NCBI GenBank assembly: GCA_023653055.1
Contig: JAMNXR010000013.1
Coordinates: 36,328-100,327 of the forward strand
Direction of reading: 5' to 3'
From: Burkholderiaceae bacterium
GTDB taxonomy: Bacteria; Pseudomonadota; Gammaproteobacteria; Burkholderiales; Burkholderiaceae_B
Length of the DNA stretch: 64,000 bases
The notes below the pieces were generated by a model that worked only from the letters and a program-made list of their open reading frames with translations, had not been told where the DNA came from and made no database searches. Below, in pieces: positions 49,087-59,684 of this stretch (the stretch's first letter is position 1; every line of letters starts with the position of its first letter). The position numbers were made by a program, and so were the translations under genes.

Positions 49087-49887
49087 ATGAGTCTAGTCAC
49101 TAACCCCGAAGATCAGGCCAAAATGCGCGCAGCATGTCGCGAGGCAGCAAAAGTCCTAGATTTCATCACACCTTTTGTTAAACCAGGTGTGACAACAGGC
49201 GAACTTGATCAGTTGTGTCTAAAGTTTTTGACTGAGGAACTGATGGTCAAATCGGCAACGGTTGGCTATGCCCCCCCTGGCTATCCACCCTTCCCTGGCG
49301 CAATTTGCACGTCTGTTAATCATCAAGTCTGCCACGGCATTCCTGGCGATAAGGTTTTGAAAAATGGGGATGTCTTAAATATCGATGTCACCATTATCAA
49401 GGATGGCTGGTTTGGTGATACCAGTCGCATGTATGCAGTGGGAGAGACCTCTATCCTTGCCAAACGACTGACTGACGTTACATATGAGTGCATGTGGTTA
49501 GGGATTGCTCAAGTTAAACCTGGAAATACCTTGGGTGATATTGGAAACGCCATTCAAAAATACGCTGAACAACAAGGATTTTCGGTTGTGCGCGAATTTT
49601 GTGGCCATGGCATTGGTCAAAAATTTCATCAAGATCCACAAATTTTGCATTATGGCAAAGCAGGAACCGGACAAAAGCTTGAACCGGGCCTCATTTTTAC
49701 GATCGAACCTATGATTAATGCTGGCAAGCGTGAGATCCGCCAATTGGCCGATGGCTGGACCGTTGTCACGCGTGACCATAGTCTCTCTGCGCAATGGGAG
49801 CATACGATTATGGTGACGGACTCTGGTTTTGAGGTGCTGACACAGTCTCCTGGAATGCCAGCGCCACCTGCATTTATTCAACTTTAA
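49087..49887 (+). CDS. map: Methionine aminopeptidase, type I
   Basis: Removes the initiator Met from new proteins, 266 residues. Metal ligands are two Asp in NIDVTIIKDGWFGDTSRM, His in GHGIGQKFHQDP and Glu in FTIEPMIN and SAQWEHTIMV. No clear ribosome site precedes ATG 49087 (GTCACC). It is divergent from rpsB, the common arrangement, and 60 bases before glnD. Confidence 0.97.
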   Translation: MSLVTNPEDQAKMRAACREAAKVLDFITPFVKPGVTTGELDQLCLKFLTEELMVKSATVGYAPPGYPPFPGAICTSVNHQVCHGIPGDKVLKNGDVLNIDVTIIKDGWFGDTSRMYAVGETSILAKRLTDVTYECMWLGIAQVKPGNTLGDIGNAIQKYAEQQGFSVVREFCGHGIGQKFHQDPQILHYGKAGTGQKLEPGLIFTIEPMINAGKREIRQLADGWTVVTRDHSLSAQWEHTIMVTDSGFEVLTQSPGMPAPPAFIQL

Positions 49888-49947
49888 TTTTTTAGTCGCA
49901 AGTATTTGAGTGCAACGATTTTAAATTTTTATACCTAGGGTATCCGG

Positions 49948-52557
49948 ATGACTCAACAAAGCGGACTTAATGAAACGTTAAGTGAGAGCCTTGGTGCGAT
50001 TCGGTCCAAGATCAAGGTTGAGCGGCAAGCTGCCTTCGAAAAGTATCGGAATAAACCGCGTGCTGACTCTCTTTTGACTGCGCTAAGGCGAATTGCCGAT
50101 CAAGCGTTACGGCAGCTTTTATCCTTGTATCCTTTGCCAAAAGGGGCTGCGTTAGCGGCTGTTGGGGGGTTCGGTCGCGGAGAGCTCTATCCGTTTTCAG
50201 ACGTAGATTTGTTGATATTGTTACCTGCGGAACCGAGTCCGATCGCCGAAGCGACGTTGAGCGGTCTTGTCGCTGCGATGTGGGACGTTGGGCTTGAGCC
50301 TGGGTGTAGTGTCCGCACTGTGGAGCAATGTCTGACAGAGGCACGTGCCGACATTACCGTTGAAACCTCATTGCTAGAACTTCGCTGGATTGCGGGTAGT
50401 CGAGCGCTGACAAATGTATTTATGCAGCGCATGCAAGATCAACTGGACCCTAAAAACTTTTATCAGGCAAAGCGCAGCGAAATGCAGCAGCGCCATTCAC
50501 GCTATCAGGATACCCCCTACTCCCTCGAGCCTAATTGCAAAGAGTCACCAGGCGGTTTGCGTGACCTACAGGTCATTTTATGGATGGCTAAAGCAGCGGG
50601 CTTTGGTCAGAGCTGGGATCAAATCGCACAATCAGGACTGCTGACGCATGCTGAGGCACGCGATCTTAATCGTGCCGAACAAGCATTCAAAAGACTGCGT
50701 ATTGAATTGCATTTACTTGTCAATCGTCGTGAGGATCGTTTGCTATTTGATTTGCAACACGGCCTCGCTCAGGCATACCAAATCACCGCGACGGCGACCC
50801 GCCGTGCAAGTGAAATTTTGATGCAGCGATATTATTGGGCCGCACGCCTGGTGACGCAACTCAATACCTTGTTGGTTCAGGCCATAGGCGAGCATCTTTT
50901 TCCTTTAACGCAAACGGATGCCCGCAAGCTCGATGCACACTATGTCGCGCATCACCATCGTTTGGATATTGTCGATGAAGAGCTTTTTCAAAAGCATCCC
51001 TCGGAGCTGTTACGCGTTTTTTTAGTCATGCAGCAGAATCCCGAATTGACCGAGCTTTCAGCTCGTGCATTGCGTGCGATTTGGCATGCCAGACTACTCA
51101 TTGATGCTTCATTTAGAGCGGACCCTAAAAATAGACATTTGTTTATTGAGATCCTCAAACAAAGCCAAGGGATTGTCCACGCACTCAGGCGGATGACAAT
51201 GCTCAATGTCTTACCTCGCTACATTCCGGCATTTCGCCGTGTGGTGGGACAGATGCAGCATGATTTATTTCACGTATATACCGTTGATCAACACACTTTG
51301 GCCGTGTTGCGTAATGTTCGACGCTTTACGATGCTCGAACATGCTCAAGAGTATCCGCTCGCGACCCGACTGATGGCAGGATTTGATCGCCACTGGTTGA
51401 TTTATGTTGCGGCCCTCTTTCACGATATTGCCAAAGGCCGTGGCGGTGACCACTCAACCCTAGGTGCTGAAGAGGTCAAAAAGTTTGCACGAACACATGA
51501 TCTCGCGAAAGATGAGACTGCACTTGTTGTGTTCTTAGTGAGGCACCATTTGCTCATGTCACAAGTTGCGCAAAAAAAGGATCTCTCAGATCCTCAAGTT
51601 ATTCGTGACTTTGCTGCCCTTGTTCAGACCCCTAGAAATCTCACAGCGCTCTACTTATTGACGGTCGCTGACGTCCGCGGCACCAGTCCCAAGGTTTGGA
51701 ATGCGTGGAAAGGAAAGTTACTTGAGGATTTGTTTAATTTGACCCTTGCGGCATTGGGTGGATCTTTAGGTGATTCAAATACTGTTTTACGTCATCGTAT
51801 GGATGAAGCGGCCAGTCTCACGCGCCTCGCAGGATTACGAGATGATGCGCGAGAGTCGTTTTGGGCTGAGTTAGATATTGCTTATTTCATGCGACATGAT
51901 GCACAAGAAATTGCTTGGCATACACGCCATCTTTATCATTGTTTTGGAACCGAAGAGACGGTGGTGAAAGCCCGACCGACTGAGGGCGGTGAAGGTTTAC
52001 AGGTGATGGTGTACACCAAGCACGTCAAAGAACTGTTTGCGCGCCTGTGTGGCTACTTTGGATATCGGGGCCTCAGTATTCAGGATGCCCGTATTCATAC
52101 AACGCGTCAGGGCTACGCTCTGGATAGTTTTATTGTGTTGCCAACCGACCGTGAGCGAGATTTGCGTGCTAATGCTGCCTTGATTGAGCATGAATTATCG
52201 ACTCAACTCGATCTTTTAAGCTTGGATGATTTAAAACATAAAATCAATACGCGGGCTTCTAGATTATCTAAAGCCTTCCCTTTTCCACCCTTAGTGGAAA
52301 TAAGGCCAGGTGATGATAATGCTTCATGGGTGCTGGACATCACCGCCACAGACCGCTCAGGCTTGCTGAGTGATTTGGCGCAGTTATTTGTGTCTTTTAA
52401 TATTTACCTGCAGACGGCTAAAGTGATGACCTTGGGCGATCGCGTTGAAGACGTATTTGTTATCAAAGGCGAGGCATTATCACAGCCCCGAACACAAAGA
52501 CAATTTGAGCGTGCTCTACTGGATACGTTGTCTCAGGAGAAACAGCTTGCAGCTTGA
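49948..52557 (+). CDS. glnD: PII uridylyltransferase / uridylyl-removing enzyme
   Basis: Glutamine sensor that modifies the PII protein, 869 residues. The nucleotidyltransferase domain has GGFGRGELYPFSDVDLLIL (about 72-91). The HD domain has LFHDIAKGRGGDHS (about 490). Two ACT domains occupy the C-terminus, the second beginning WVLDITATDRSGLLSDLAQLF. Position between map and dsbB. Its final codons hold the ribosome site and start of dsbB. Confidence 0.97.
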   Translation: MTQQSGLNETLSESLGAIRSKIKVERQAAFEKYRNKPRADSLLTALRRIADQALRQLLSLYPLPKGAALAAVGGFGRGELYPFSDVDLLILLPAEPSPIAEATLSGLVAAMWDVGLEPGCSVRTVEQCLTEARADITVETSLLELRWIAGSRALTNVFMQRMQDQLDPKNFYQAKRSEMQQRHSRYQDTPYSLEPNCKESPGGLRDLQVILWMAKAAGFGQSWDQIAQSGLLTHAEARDLNRAEQAFKRLRIELHLLVNRREDRLLFDLQHGLAQAYQITATATRRASEILMQRYYWAARLVTQLNTLLVQAIGEHLFPLTQTDARKLDAHYVAHHHRLDIVDEELFQKHPSELLRVFLVMQQNPELTELSARALRAIWHARLLIDASFRADPKNRHLFIEILKQSQGIVHALRRMTMLNVLPRYIPAFRRVVGQMQHDLFHVYTVDQHTLAVLRNVRRFTMLEHAQEYPLATRLMAGFDRHWLIYVAALFHDIAKGRGGDHSTLGAEEVKKFARTHDLAKDETALVVFLVRHHLLMSQVAQKKDLSDPQVIRDFAALVQTPRNLTALYLLTVADVRGTSPKVWNAWKGKLLEDLFNLTLAALGGSLGDSNTVLRHRMDEAASLTRLAGLRDDARESFWAELDIAYFMRHDAQEIAWHTRHLYHCFGTEETVVKARPTEGGEGLQVMVYTKHVKELFARLCGYFGYRGLSIQDARIHTTRQGYALDSFIVLPTDRERDLRANAALIEHELSTQLDLLSLDDLKHKINTRASRLSKAFPFPPLVEIRPGDDNASWVLDITATDRSGLLSDLAQLFVSFNIYLQTAKVMTLGDRVEDVFVIKGEALSQPRTQRQFERALLDTLSQEKQLAA

Positions 52558-53026
52558 AATAAAAATCTTACGGCTCATCAGCATTCTGAGTTTTAGTTCA
52601 GTCGCGTTTGCCTTGATTTCGCAGTATGTGTATGACATGCAACCCTGTGCATGGTGTGTGTTTCAACGTCTGCTATATCTAATTATTGGTATCACAGCAT
52701 TACTGCTGACGCTTGGTCAACCGAAACGTATACGTTTATCTGTCGGGATTGCAGGAATTATTGCAATAGCGATCGCAGGTGTAATGTCTGCGGTGTATCA
52801 AGAAAAGGTTGCTGCGCATACCTTTTCCTGCGCGCAAACTATTGCAGATCAACTCATGACAAAAAGTGGACTTGATGAAGCCGTACCATGGTTATTTGGA
52901 ATTTATGCAAGCTGCATGGAGGCGCGCGTCACACTGCTAGGTATTGAATATGCCTGGTGGAGCATGGCGATGTTTAGCATTCTTGGCGTGCTTGGCACCA
53001 TCGCTTTGCTCAGGATTCGCCCTTAG
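52547..53026 (+). CDS. dsbB: Disulfide bond formation protein DsbB
   Basis: Quinone-linked membrane oxidase that recharges DsbA; 159 residues with four helices. Redox pairs are Cys34-Ala-Trp-Cys37 and Cys95/Cys123. The TTG at 52547 is chosen because AGGAGA lies 7 bases upstream and this gives a DsbB-sized protein; no suitable ATG or GTG exists nearby. The start overlaps the last 11 bases of glnD, so translation is likely coupled. The stop overlaps the convergent purF by 4 bases. Confidence 0.92.
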   Translation: MQLEIKILRLISILSFSSVAFALISQYVYDMQPCAWCVFQRLLYLIIGITALLLTLGQPKRIRLSVGIAGIIAIAIAGVMSAVYQEKVAAHTFSCAQTIADQLMTKSGLDEAVPWLFGIYASCMEARVTLLGIEYAWWSMAMFSILGVLGTIALLRIRP

Positions 53027-54537
53027 TTATCCTCGGCGGCAAATCCCATATTAAAAAGCAATCCGTTTGAGCCATCTTGGGTTTGGCCGCGATTGCGACC
53101 CACTTGTTCAAGATATTCGGGTGTGATGTCTCCGGTAATGTAGTCGCCTGTGAAACAAGAGTTATCAAAGCGTGTTAGCGCTGGGTTGAGATCAGAGACG
53201 GAGCGTTGCATTGCGTCGATGTCTTGATACACCAAGGCATCGGCCCCAATAATGCGAGCGATCTCGTCTTCATTACGGCCTGTGGCAATCAATTCTTTTT
53301 GTGTCGGCATGTCGATGCCGTAGACGTTTTGATAACGAACTGGCGGTGCGGCAGAGGCCAAATACACCTTGTTAGCACCTGCTGCGCGGGCCATTTCAAC
53401 AATTTCTCGGCTCGTGGTGCCGCGTACGATCGAGTCATCTACCAGCAGCACATTTTTACCTTTGAATTCCATGCCAATGGTATTGAGCTTTTGACGAACA
53501 GACTTCTTGCGAACAGCCTGCCCAGGCATGATGAATGTTCGACCCACATATCGATTTTTAATCAGTCCTTCGCGATAATTGAGGCCAAGACGATCGGCAA
53601 GTTGCATCGCAGAAGGCCTTGACGAATCAGGGATTGGCATCACGACGTCGATATCGCCTAGTCTGAGTTGCTTGGCCAGTTTGTCTGCCAAATACTCTCC
53701 CATTTTGAGGCGCGAGCCATACACTGAAACACCATCTAAGACGGAGTCTGGTCGAGCAAAATAGACATATTCAAAAATACAGGGTGCATGGATCGCTCCA
53801 GGTGCACATTGTTCGCTGCTCAGTTTTCCGTCAAGCGTAATAAAAATACCTTCGCCTGGTTGAATATCGCGCACGAACTGAAAACCGGAGCCTTCGAGTG
53901 CAACAGACTCAGAGGCGATCATCCACTCTACGCCTTGAGGCGCATCAGATTTTCCCAAGCAAAGTGGACGAATTCCATTGGGATCACGAAACGCAATCAG
54001 TCCATACCCAGAAATCTGAGCCACCACCGCATAGGCACCCTTCACGCGTTGATGAACGGCTTTGATAGCTCGAAAAATCGCATGTTCATCAAGCGAAACG
54101 CCATTGGCAGCACGCTGTAGTTCATGGGCCAGTACATTGAGCAAGACTTCCGAGTCAGAGTTCGTGTTGATATGACGCTGATCAACCTTGAAGAGCGACT
54201 CACGTAACTCGTGCCAATTCGTTAAATTTCCATTGTGCGCAAAAGTAATGCCAAAAGGGGCATTGACATAAAAGGGTTGAGCTTCTTCGACACTTTCTGA
54301 TGAACCCGCTGTCGGGTAGCGTACCTGTCCAATGCCGGAGGTGCCTGGTAGTGAACGCATATTTCGCGTGCGGAAAACATCCTTGACCAGTCCATGCGCT
54401 TTGTACATGTTGAACTGGTTTCCATTAGACGTCGCAATACCTGCTGCGTCCTGACCTCTATGCTGCAATAGCAACAATGCATCGTATATCAGTTGATTGA
54501 CAGGACCGCGACCGACGACACCAACAATTCCGCACAT
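53023..54537 (-). CDS. purF: Amidophosphoribosyltransferase
   Basis: First step of purine synthesis, 504 residues. N-terminal nucleophile Cys2 (MCGIVGVVG), [16 protein letters not shown] and the PRPP loop [19 protein letters not shown] are intact. It follows cvpA by 45 bases; the cvpA-purF pairing is conserved in proteobacteria. Confidence 0.97.
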   Translation of the reverse strand: MCGIVGVVGRGPVNQLIYDALLLLQHRGQDAAGIATSNGNQFNMYKAHGLVKDVFRTRNMRSLPGTSGIGQVRYPTAGSSESVEEAQPFYVNAPFGITFAHNGNLTNWHELRESLFKVDQRHINTNSDSEVLLNVLAHELQRAANGVSLDEHAIFRAIKAVHQRVKGAYAVVAQISGYGLIAFRDPNGIRPLCLGKSDAPQGVEWMIASESVALEGSGFQFVRDIQPGEGIFITLDGKLSSEQCAPGAIHAPCIFEYVYFARPDSVLDGVSVYGSRLKMGEYLADKLAKQLRLGDIDVVMPIPDSSRPSAMQLADRLGLNYREGLIKNRYVGRTFIMPGQAVRKKSVRQKLNTIGMEFKGKNVLLVDDSIVRGTTSREIVEMARAAGANKVYLASAAPPVRYQNVYGIDMPTQKELIATGRNEDEIARIIGADALVYQDIDAMQRSVSDLNPALTRFDNSCFTGDYITGDITPEYLEQVGRNRGQTQDGSNGLLFNMGFAAEDN

Positions 54538-54582
54538 GAAATTTCCTGATTACGGTTAAAACACAATGAAACAAATTTAAAA

Positions 54583-55071
54583 CTAATAAGGCAACCAGTC
54601 ATTCGCTGGTGGAGGCAGTCTCAGCTTGATTTGCTGGACAACACCGACAACCTGCTTTGAAAACATGGCATTTTTCCACCATGGCTCTTCGGGTAAAGGC
54701 GTATATCCAGCCAAAATAACTAATACCAAAACAAACAGCACACCTCTGACAAGCCCAAATAATGCACCTAGCCCATGATCTGCCGGAGTGAGACCAGTTT
54801 TACTCAATAGCGACGCTAATGTCATGTTGATAAAGCCAATCGACAGCAAAACTGCGATAAATACACCTAAGTAAGCAAGTGCCATACTGACAAACGGTTG
54901 AGAGATCCATTGTGCGAACCAATCAGAAACAGTAGGCCCCCACCAGATTGCCGCCAGAAATGCCGAGGCATACGCTACAAGTGATAACACTTCTTTAAGA
55001 AGGCCTCTTAGCAATCCCAGGATTGCTGAGATTGCAAGTATTGCTAAGAGGACAAAATCGAAGCCTGTCAC
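54583..55071 (-). CDS. cvpA: CvpA family membrane protein
   Basis: A 162-residue inner-membrane protein with four hydrophobic segments. Family pattern is FDFVLLAILAISAILGLLRG at the start and DHGLGALFGLVRGVLFVLV near residue 110. Known in E. coli for colicin V production and bile or stress tolerance; the mechanism is not settled. It overlaps the SPOR gene by 4 bases and precedes purF. Confidence 0.95.
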   Translation of the reverse strand: MTGFDFVLLAILAISAILGLLRGLLKEVLSLVAYASAFLAAIWWGPTVSDWFAQWISQPFVSMALAYLGVFIAVLLSIGFINMTLASLLSKTGLTPADHGLGALFGLVRGVLFVLVLVILAGYTPLPEEPWWKNAMFSKQVVGVVQQIKLRLPPPANDWLPY

Positions 55072-55880
55072 TGTGTGGTGATAAATGCACCGCCATAGCC
55101 TTGGGTGCGCAGACGTGTCTGGGCAGCTTGGGCTGCTTCGCGGGACTGAAAGGGTCCAACTCTGACTCGATATTTAGGACGACCATTTACATCAACAGGT
55201 CCATCCACAAATGCATTGTTGATTCCCGCAGCAATCAAAACATTACGTTGCTTTTGTGCATCCGCTGAAGCGTCGAGAGACATTGCCTGAACGACAAAAT
55301 TTCCGCGTACAGGGGCTTTGGGACTAGGTACACTTGCAACGGGATTTCGCCCTTCTAAAAGGGCAAGCGCACGTGCAGCATCGTCTCGACGCTGCTGTGC
55401 ATTAGGCGCTGGAGCGGGTTGTGATGCTGAGGTTGGAGGTGTAGCAGGTTTAGCTGGAGGTGTCACTTTAGCGGCATCTGCATTATTCGCCGGGGTGGGT
55501 TTGACACCCGCCTCAGGTTTGACTTGGCCCGATACGACAGTATTTGTGTCGGCAGAATTAGCCGTCACAATCGAAGATGCGACTGTTTCCGGAGAGGTCG
55601 GAACAATGATGGCAGCCTCAGGGCCAGATAGGTTGGGCTGGAATGGTGATTGGCGATCTGGAATACGAATCGGGATATTGCTCGCAATGGGAGCGGGCTC
55701 AGAATCAAGGAGCATCGGGAGTACGACCACTGCGGCAAGTATCAAGGCGACTGCACCCGCCAGGCGTCGTCTGGCTTTGATACGGAGTTCAGCAGCTTGG
55801 GCCTCACTGGTAACGGAAGGCCGTGGCTTGCCTACAGGCTTGCGCGAGGGGGCACTATCTTTTCTGGAAAACAGTCCCAT
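55068..55880 (-). CDS. SPOR-domain membrane protein (DedD-like)
   Basis: A 270-residue protein with a short basic cytoplasmic part, one transmembrane helix (about 40-62), a long Ala/Pro/Thr linker and a C-terminal SPOR domain (about 195-270: FVVQAMSLDASADAQKQR through FQSREAAQAAQTRL). SPOR domains bind stem-peptide-free glycan at the septum. Position between folC and cvpA matches dedD of other proteobacteria. Confidence 0.9.
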   Translation of the reverse strand: MGLFSRKDSAPSRKPVGKPRPSVTSEAQAAELRIKARRRLAGAVALILAAVVVLPMLLDSEPAPIASNIPIRIPDRQSPFQPNLSGPEAAIIVPTSPETVASSIVTANSADTNTVVSGQVKPEAGVKPTPANNADAAKVTPPAKPATPPTSASQPAPAPNAQQRRDDAARALALLEGRNPVASVPSPKAPVRGNFVVQAMSLDASADAQKQRNVLIAAGINNAFVDGPVDVNGRPKYRVRVGPFQSREAAQAAQTRLRTQGYGGAFITTQ

Positions 55881-55969
55881 TTAAAACATCCTGACTGGAA
55901 AACAGACTGAAATACAAGCGCTTTAAGCGTCCAAACTACACTTTTTATAAAAAAAACATGTACTTAGAA

Positions 55970-57310
55970 TTAGTGTCGCACCGCATCTTCTTTGGTGCTG
56001 AGCGCCTCAGCAACCGTCAAAAACGATCCAAACACTACGATTCTATCATCCAGGTTACTTTTGCTGCGTGCAGCAGCAAATGCATCTTTTACAGTCACAT
56101 AGCCTGAAATTTGCACATCTTTTGGCGCATTTGAATCCGGTTCTGCCAAAATTTGCTGAACTTTGGTTTGGATGGCCTCAGTCGTGAGTCCCCGCGGCCC
56201 GGGTAAGGCTGCGCAAAACCAATGGTCAATCCGAGGCGCCATGTGTCGGACAACAGACTCGATATCCTTGTCGGATAGCATGCTAAATACCGCAAACGTA
56301 TAAGGATGAAATCCCATATTACCCAGATTTTTCTCAAGCACAGCGGCAGCGTGAGGGTTGTGCGCCACATCCATGATGATAGTGGGCTGGCCTGGCAAAA
56401 TCTGGAATCGGCCAGGCAAAGAGGCTTGGATGAGCCCTTGACGGACCGCTTGCTGGGGAACCGCCAAACGATCGCGCAGAGACTCCAGCGCCGCAAGCGC
56501 CGCCGAGGCATTTAAAAGTTGATTGGCCCCGCGTAGTGCAGGATAAGCGAGCGCATTGCGGCGTTGGTCACGTCCACCAAAGGCCCATTGTTGGCGATCA
56601 CCAGAATAGTTAAAGTCACGACCAAACAACCAAAGATCTGCATCAATGTGTTTGGCGTAATCTAGCAAAGATTGTGGAGGGGACGGGTCACTCACAATGG
56701 CGGGACAGCCTGCGCGAAAAATATGCGCTTTTTCAAAGCCAATCTTTTCGCGGGTATCACCTAGCCAGTCGATATGGTCAATATCGACGCTCGTAATGAC
56801 TGAACAATCGGCGTCGACGATATTGACGGCATCCAAGCGACCACCCAACCCGACTTCTAATACCATCACATCGAGAGCGGATGCTGCAAATAGGCGCAAA
56901 ACGGCTAGCGTGGTGAATTCAAAGTAAGTGAGGGAAACGCCATGTCGCGCCGCTTCGACGGCTTCGAATTGTGTGATGAGTGTCGAGTCGGTAACGAGGT
57001 CACCATTGACCCGTGCACGTTCGTTAAAGTTAATAAGATGGGGTGAGGTATAAAGACCGACCCGATATCCAGCGGCTAACAAGATCGATTCGAGCATGGC
57101 GCAGGTGGATCCTTTGCCATTGGTTCCACCGACAATTATTTTTATTGCGGAAGTCTCTAAAGCGAGCCGGTCTGCGACTTGGCGGACGCGCTCAAGGCCC
57201 ATATCAATCGCGCTGGGATGGAGCGACTCGAGGTACTCAAGCCAAGCATTCAGGGTAGCGCCAGCGGAGGGATGCACGATCGCCATGGGGTGTGATTCAA
57301 AATGAGACAT
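55970..57310 (-). CDS. folC: Dihydrofolate synthase / folylpolyglutamate synthase
   Basis: Adds glutamate to folates, 446 residues (438 if ATG 57286 is the start). The P-loop is VGGTNGKGSTCAMLESI. Other Mur-ligase family segments are YTSPHLINFNERARVNG, LEVGLGGRLDAVNIVD and VDIDHIDWLGDTREKIGFEK. An 89-base gap separates it from the SPOR gene. Confidence 0.96.
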   Translation of the reverse strand: MSHFESHPMAIVHPSAGATLNAWLEYLESLHPSAIDMGLERVRQVADRLALETSAIKIIVGGTNGKGSTCAMLESILLAAGYRVGLYTSPHLINFNERARVNGDLVTDSTLITQFEAVEAARHGVSLTYFEFTTLAVLRLFAASALDVMVLEVGLGGRLDAVNIVDADCSVITSVDIDHIDWLGDTREKIGFEKAHIFRAGCPAIVSDPSPPQSLLDYAKHIDADLWLFGRDFNYSGDRQQWAFGGRDQRRNALAYPALRGANQLLNASAALAALESLRDRLAVPQQAVRQGLIQASLPGRFQILPGQPTIIMDVAHNPHAAAVLEKNLGNMGFHPYTFAVFSMLSDKDIESVVRHMAPRIDHWFCAALPGPRGLTTEAIQTKVQQILAEPDSNAPKDVQISGYVTVKDAFAAARSKSNLDDRIVVFGSFLTVAEALSTKEDAVRH

Positions 57311-57392
57311 GAAGATTGAATTTTAACAGTGCAATAACGCTGGATACCCCTGCTTCGCCTGTGTGTAAAATCAGTAGTCGGAAAGGAAACGC

Positions 57393-58322
57393 ATGTCCAC
57401 CTCGCGCAAACCGCTCGACGCAACAGCTTACATAAGCATCTTGATGCTATGCACGCTCTGGGGCGGTCAGCAAATTCTCTTTAAACTCACAATCGATGAC
57501 ATTACTCCGTCGATGCAGATCGGGCTTCGCTCCATTCTTGGCTGTGTGTTGCTTGCTCTATTCATGTGGCACCAGGGGGTTTCACTTGCATTATGGAAAG
57601 GCCCCTGGCGCGCAGGTATGGCAGTTGGACTGATATTCGGTTTGGAATGGTGGATGATTGGTGAGAGTTTGCGGCTCACTACGGCCTCGCATCTTGTCGT
57701 GTTTTTATATACCGCCCCTATTTTTACTGCTTTAGGGTTGCATATCTGGGTGCCTGGGGAAAATCTGAGTCGTCGACAATGGTTCGGAGTTTTTGCTAGC
57801 TTTATTGGTATTGCCGTTGGATTTATTGGCGGCGCCAATCAGCCTCATTTTGATTTAAAGATGTTGTTTGGGGATTTATTGGCACTGGGTGCAGGCTTGG
57901 GCTGGGCAGTGACAACGATTTTAATCCGTACTACTGGGCTGGCCAAGCTACCCGCAACCCAAACAACCTTTTACCAATTGTTTTTTGCCGCCCTCGCCTT
58001 GCTATTTGCATGTTTTGTGACGGGACAGTTCGATGTACGTTGGAGTCCATTTATCGTCGTCAGCCTGATTAGTCAGGGTGTATTTATTGCATTTTTAAGC
58101 TTACTCGTGTGGTTTTGGTTGCTTAAACATTACCTTGCATCGCGTGTATCGATATTCACCTTTCTTACTCCTTTGATTGGTGTGAGCTTGGGCGTAATGA
58201 TTTTGGACGAACCTTTGCATACTGAATTTGTATGGGGTGCATTGATGGTGATGATTGGCGTTGTCGTAGTGAATTGGCCCTCTAAAACTGCAGTATTGGC
58301 TGAACAAGAAAAAAGCGTTTAA
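57393..58322 (+). CDS. DMT/EamA family transporter
   Basis: A 309-residue inner-membrane protein with ten predicted helices in two EamA halves. The first half starts ISILMLCTLWGGQQILFKL, and the second has LGAGLGWAVTTILIR. The pattern VSIFTFLTPLIGVSLGVMIL near the end is typical of drug/metabolite exporters. The substrate is unknown. It is divergent from folC and 4 bases before the NRDE gene. Confidence 0.92.
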   Translation: MSTSRKPLDATAYISILMLCTLWGGQQILFKLTIDDITPSMQIGLRSILGCVLLALFMWHQGVSLALWKGPWRAGMAVGLIFGLEWWMIGESLRLTTASHLVVFLYTAPIFTALGLHIWVPGENLSRRQWFGVFASFIGIAVGFIGGANQPHFDLKMLFGDLLALGAGLGWAVTTILIRTTGLAKLPATQTTFYQLFFAALALLFACFVTGQFDVRWSPFIVVSLISQGVFIAFLSLLVWFWLLKHYLASRVSIFTFLTPLIGVSLGVMILDEPLHTEFVWGALMVMIGVVVVNWPSKTAVLAEQEKSV

Positions 58323-58326
58323 CAAA

Positions 58327-59148
58327 ATGTGTCTCGCTATTCTCGCTTCAAATATTTTGTCTGAGTGGCCACTCATTGTGTTGGCGAATCGTGACGAACT
58401 ACACCTTCGCCCTACCCTTCCTGCAAACCCTTGGTCTGATGTGCGTACCATACTCGCTGGGCGTGATCTGAGTGCGGGTGGCACATGGCTTGGCATCACG
58501 ACACAAGGTAGAGTTGCGCTGTTAACCAACGTTCGGGAGCCTGGTCAGCACGATGCGCAAGCGCCCTCACGAGGACAGCTCACGGATGGTTTCCTCAGAG
58601 GCGAAGACGCTCCTCATTCATATGCACGTTTACTTCAAGAGCGTGAAAATAGTTATAACGGTTTTAATTTATTGCTGGCGGATGCGGCAGGTCTTGTGTA
58701 CTGCTCAAACCGAGGACACGACAAGATTCAACACATCCATCAGGGCGTGGTGGGGATATCGAATGCTTCTCTCAACACGCCCTGGCCCAAGCTCACGCGC
58801 ACTCAGGCTGCTGTCTCTGAACATCTCGCTTTTGTCGGCGCAAGCGGCACGCCCAATGTCGAGCATCTTTTTGACATCATGCAAGACACGCGTTCTGCTG
58901 CCATAGAAGAACTTCCGGATACGGGTCTGGGGCCGGAAAGAGAAAAGTTATTGAGTAGTCCTTTTATCAAAAACGAACGTTACGGGACACGTTGCACCAC
59001 ACTCATTTTGAAACGGTCGGATGGTATGGTTCGTTTTCACGAAAAAAGATTCAATGCGCAAGCAATCATTGTCGGTGAAAGTCTCTGGACCGTGGATACA
59101 ATCAATCAGCGATTTTTACCTGGCACGGATGAAACCTTTGATTTTTAA
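58327..59148 (+). CDS. NRDE family protein (TANGO2-like)
   Basis: A 273-residue protein with an Ntn-hydrolase-like start, MCLAILASN with Cys2, and the family motif N21-R-D-E24. GRDLSAGGTWLGITTQGRVALLTN follows in the conserved order. The mammalian relative TANGO2 has been linked to haem and lipid handling, but the bacterial role is not established. It is probably cotranscribed with the exporter gene. Confidence 0.9.
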   Translation: MCLAILASNILSEWPLIVLANRDELHLRPTLPANPWSDVRTILAGRDLSAGGTWLGITTQGRVALLTNVREPGQHDAQAPSRGQLTDGFLRGEDAPHSYARLLQERENSYNGFNLLLADAAGLVYCSNRGHDKIQHIHQGVVGISNASLNTPWPKLTRTQAAVSEHLAFVGASGTPNVEHLFDIMQDTRSAAIEELPDTGLGPEREKLLSSPFIKNERYGTRCTTLILKRSDGMVRFHEKRFNAQAIIVGESLWTVDTINQRFLPGTDETFDF

Positions 59149-59188
59149 GATTTCAAGCGTATTGCGCAGTCGATGACAACGTAACCCC

Positions 59189-59194
59189 TATAAT
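59189..59194 (+). promoter_or_regulatory. Candidate -10 box of the yqeY-like gene
   Basis: A perfect TATAAT lies 35 bases before the start codon. The best -35-like element, TTGCGC at 59162-59167, is 21 bases away, which is too far for a strong sigma-70 promoter. Confidence 0.35.
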
Positions 59195-59228
59195 GAATGC
59201 TGTATGTTCACCTGAATTAAGGTCTCTT

Positions 59229-59684
59229 ATGTCTGACTTAAAAGTTCGAATTTCCGATGCAGTCAAAGATGCGATGCGCGCCAAGGCTGCTGAGCGTCTG
59301 GGGACATTACGTTTTCTCCAAGCCGCAATCAAACAACGTGAAATCGATGAGCGCAAAGATCTTTCTGATGCTGAAGTGACGGCCATTATTGAAAAGCAGA
59401 TCAAGCAGAGACGCGAATCTATTGCCGCTTTTGAACAAGCCGGTCGCGTAGAAACTGCTGCGCAGGAAACAGCTGAGTTGGCTATTTTGAAAGAGTTTTT
59501 ACCTCAGGGTGCCTCGGACGCAGAGATTGCCGCCGCTATTGATGCTGCGCTCGCTGAAGTCGCCTCTCAAGGCGTCACAGGGGCTCCTGCGATGGGTAAG
59601 GTCATGGCCATCTTAAAGCTTGCTCTTGCAGGACGTGCAGAAATGTCTGCACTCTCTGCTCAAGTAAAAGCTAAATTAAGCTAA
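59229..59684 (+). CDS. GatB/YqeY domain protein
   Basis: A 151-residue helical protein from ATG 59229 (AAGG about 7 bases upstream). It has the YqeY pattern LRFLQAAIKQREIDERKDL, IIEKQIKQRRESIAAFE and a C-terminal tail MGKVMAILKLALAGRAEMS. It is similar to the tail domain of GatB that contacts tRNA. Often next to rpsU in betaproteobacteria, but no rpsU is seen here. Overlaps the convergent thioesterase gene by 9 bases. Confidence 0.92.
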   Translation: MSDLKVRISDAVKDAMRAKAAERLGTLRFLQAAIKQREIDERKDLSDAEVTAIIEKQIKQRRESIAAFEQAGRVETAAQETAELAILKEFLPQGASDAEIAAAIDAALAEVASQGVTGAPAMGKVMAILKLALAGRAEMSALSAQVKAKLS

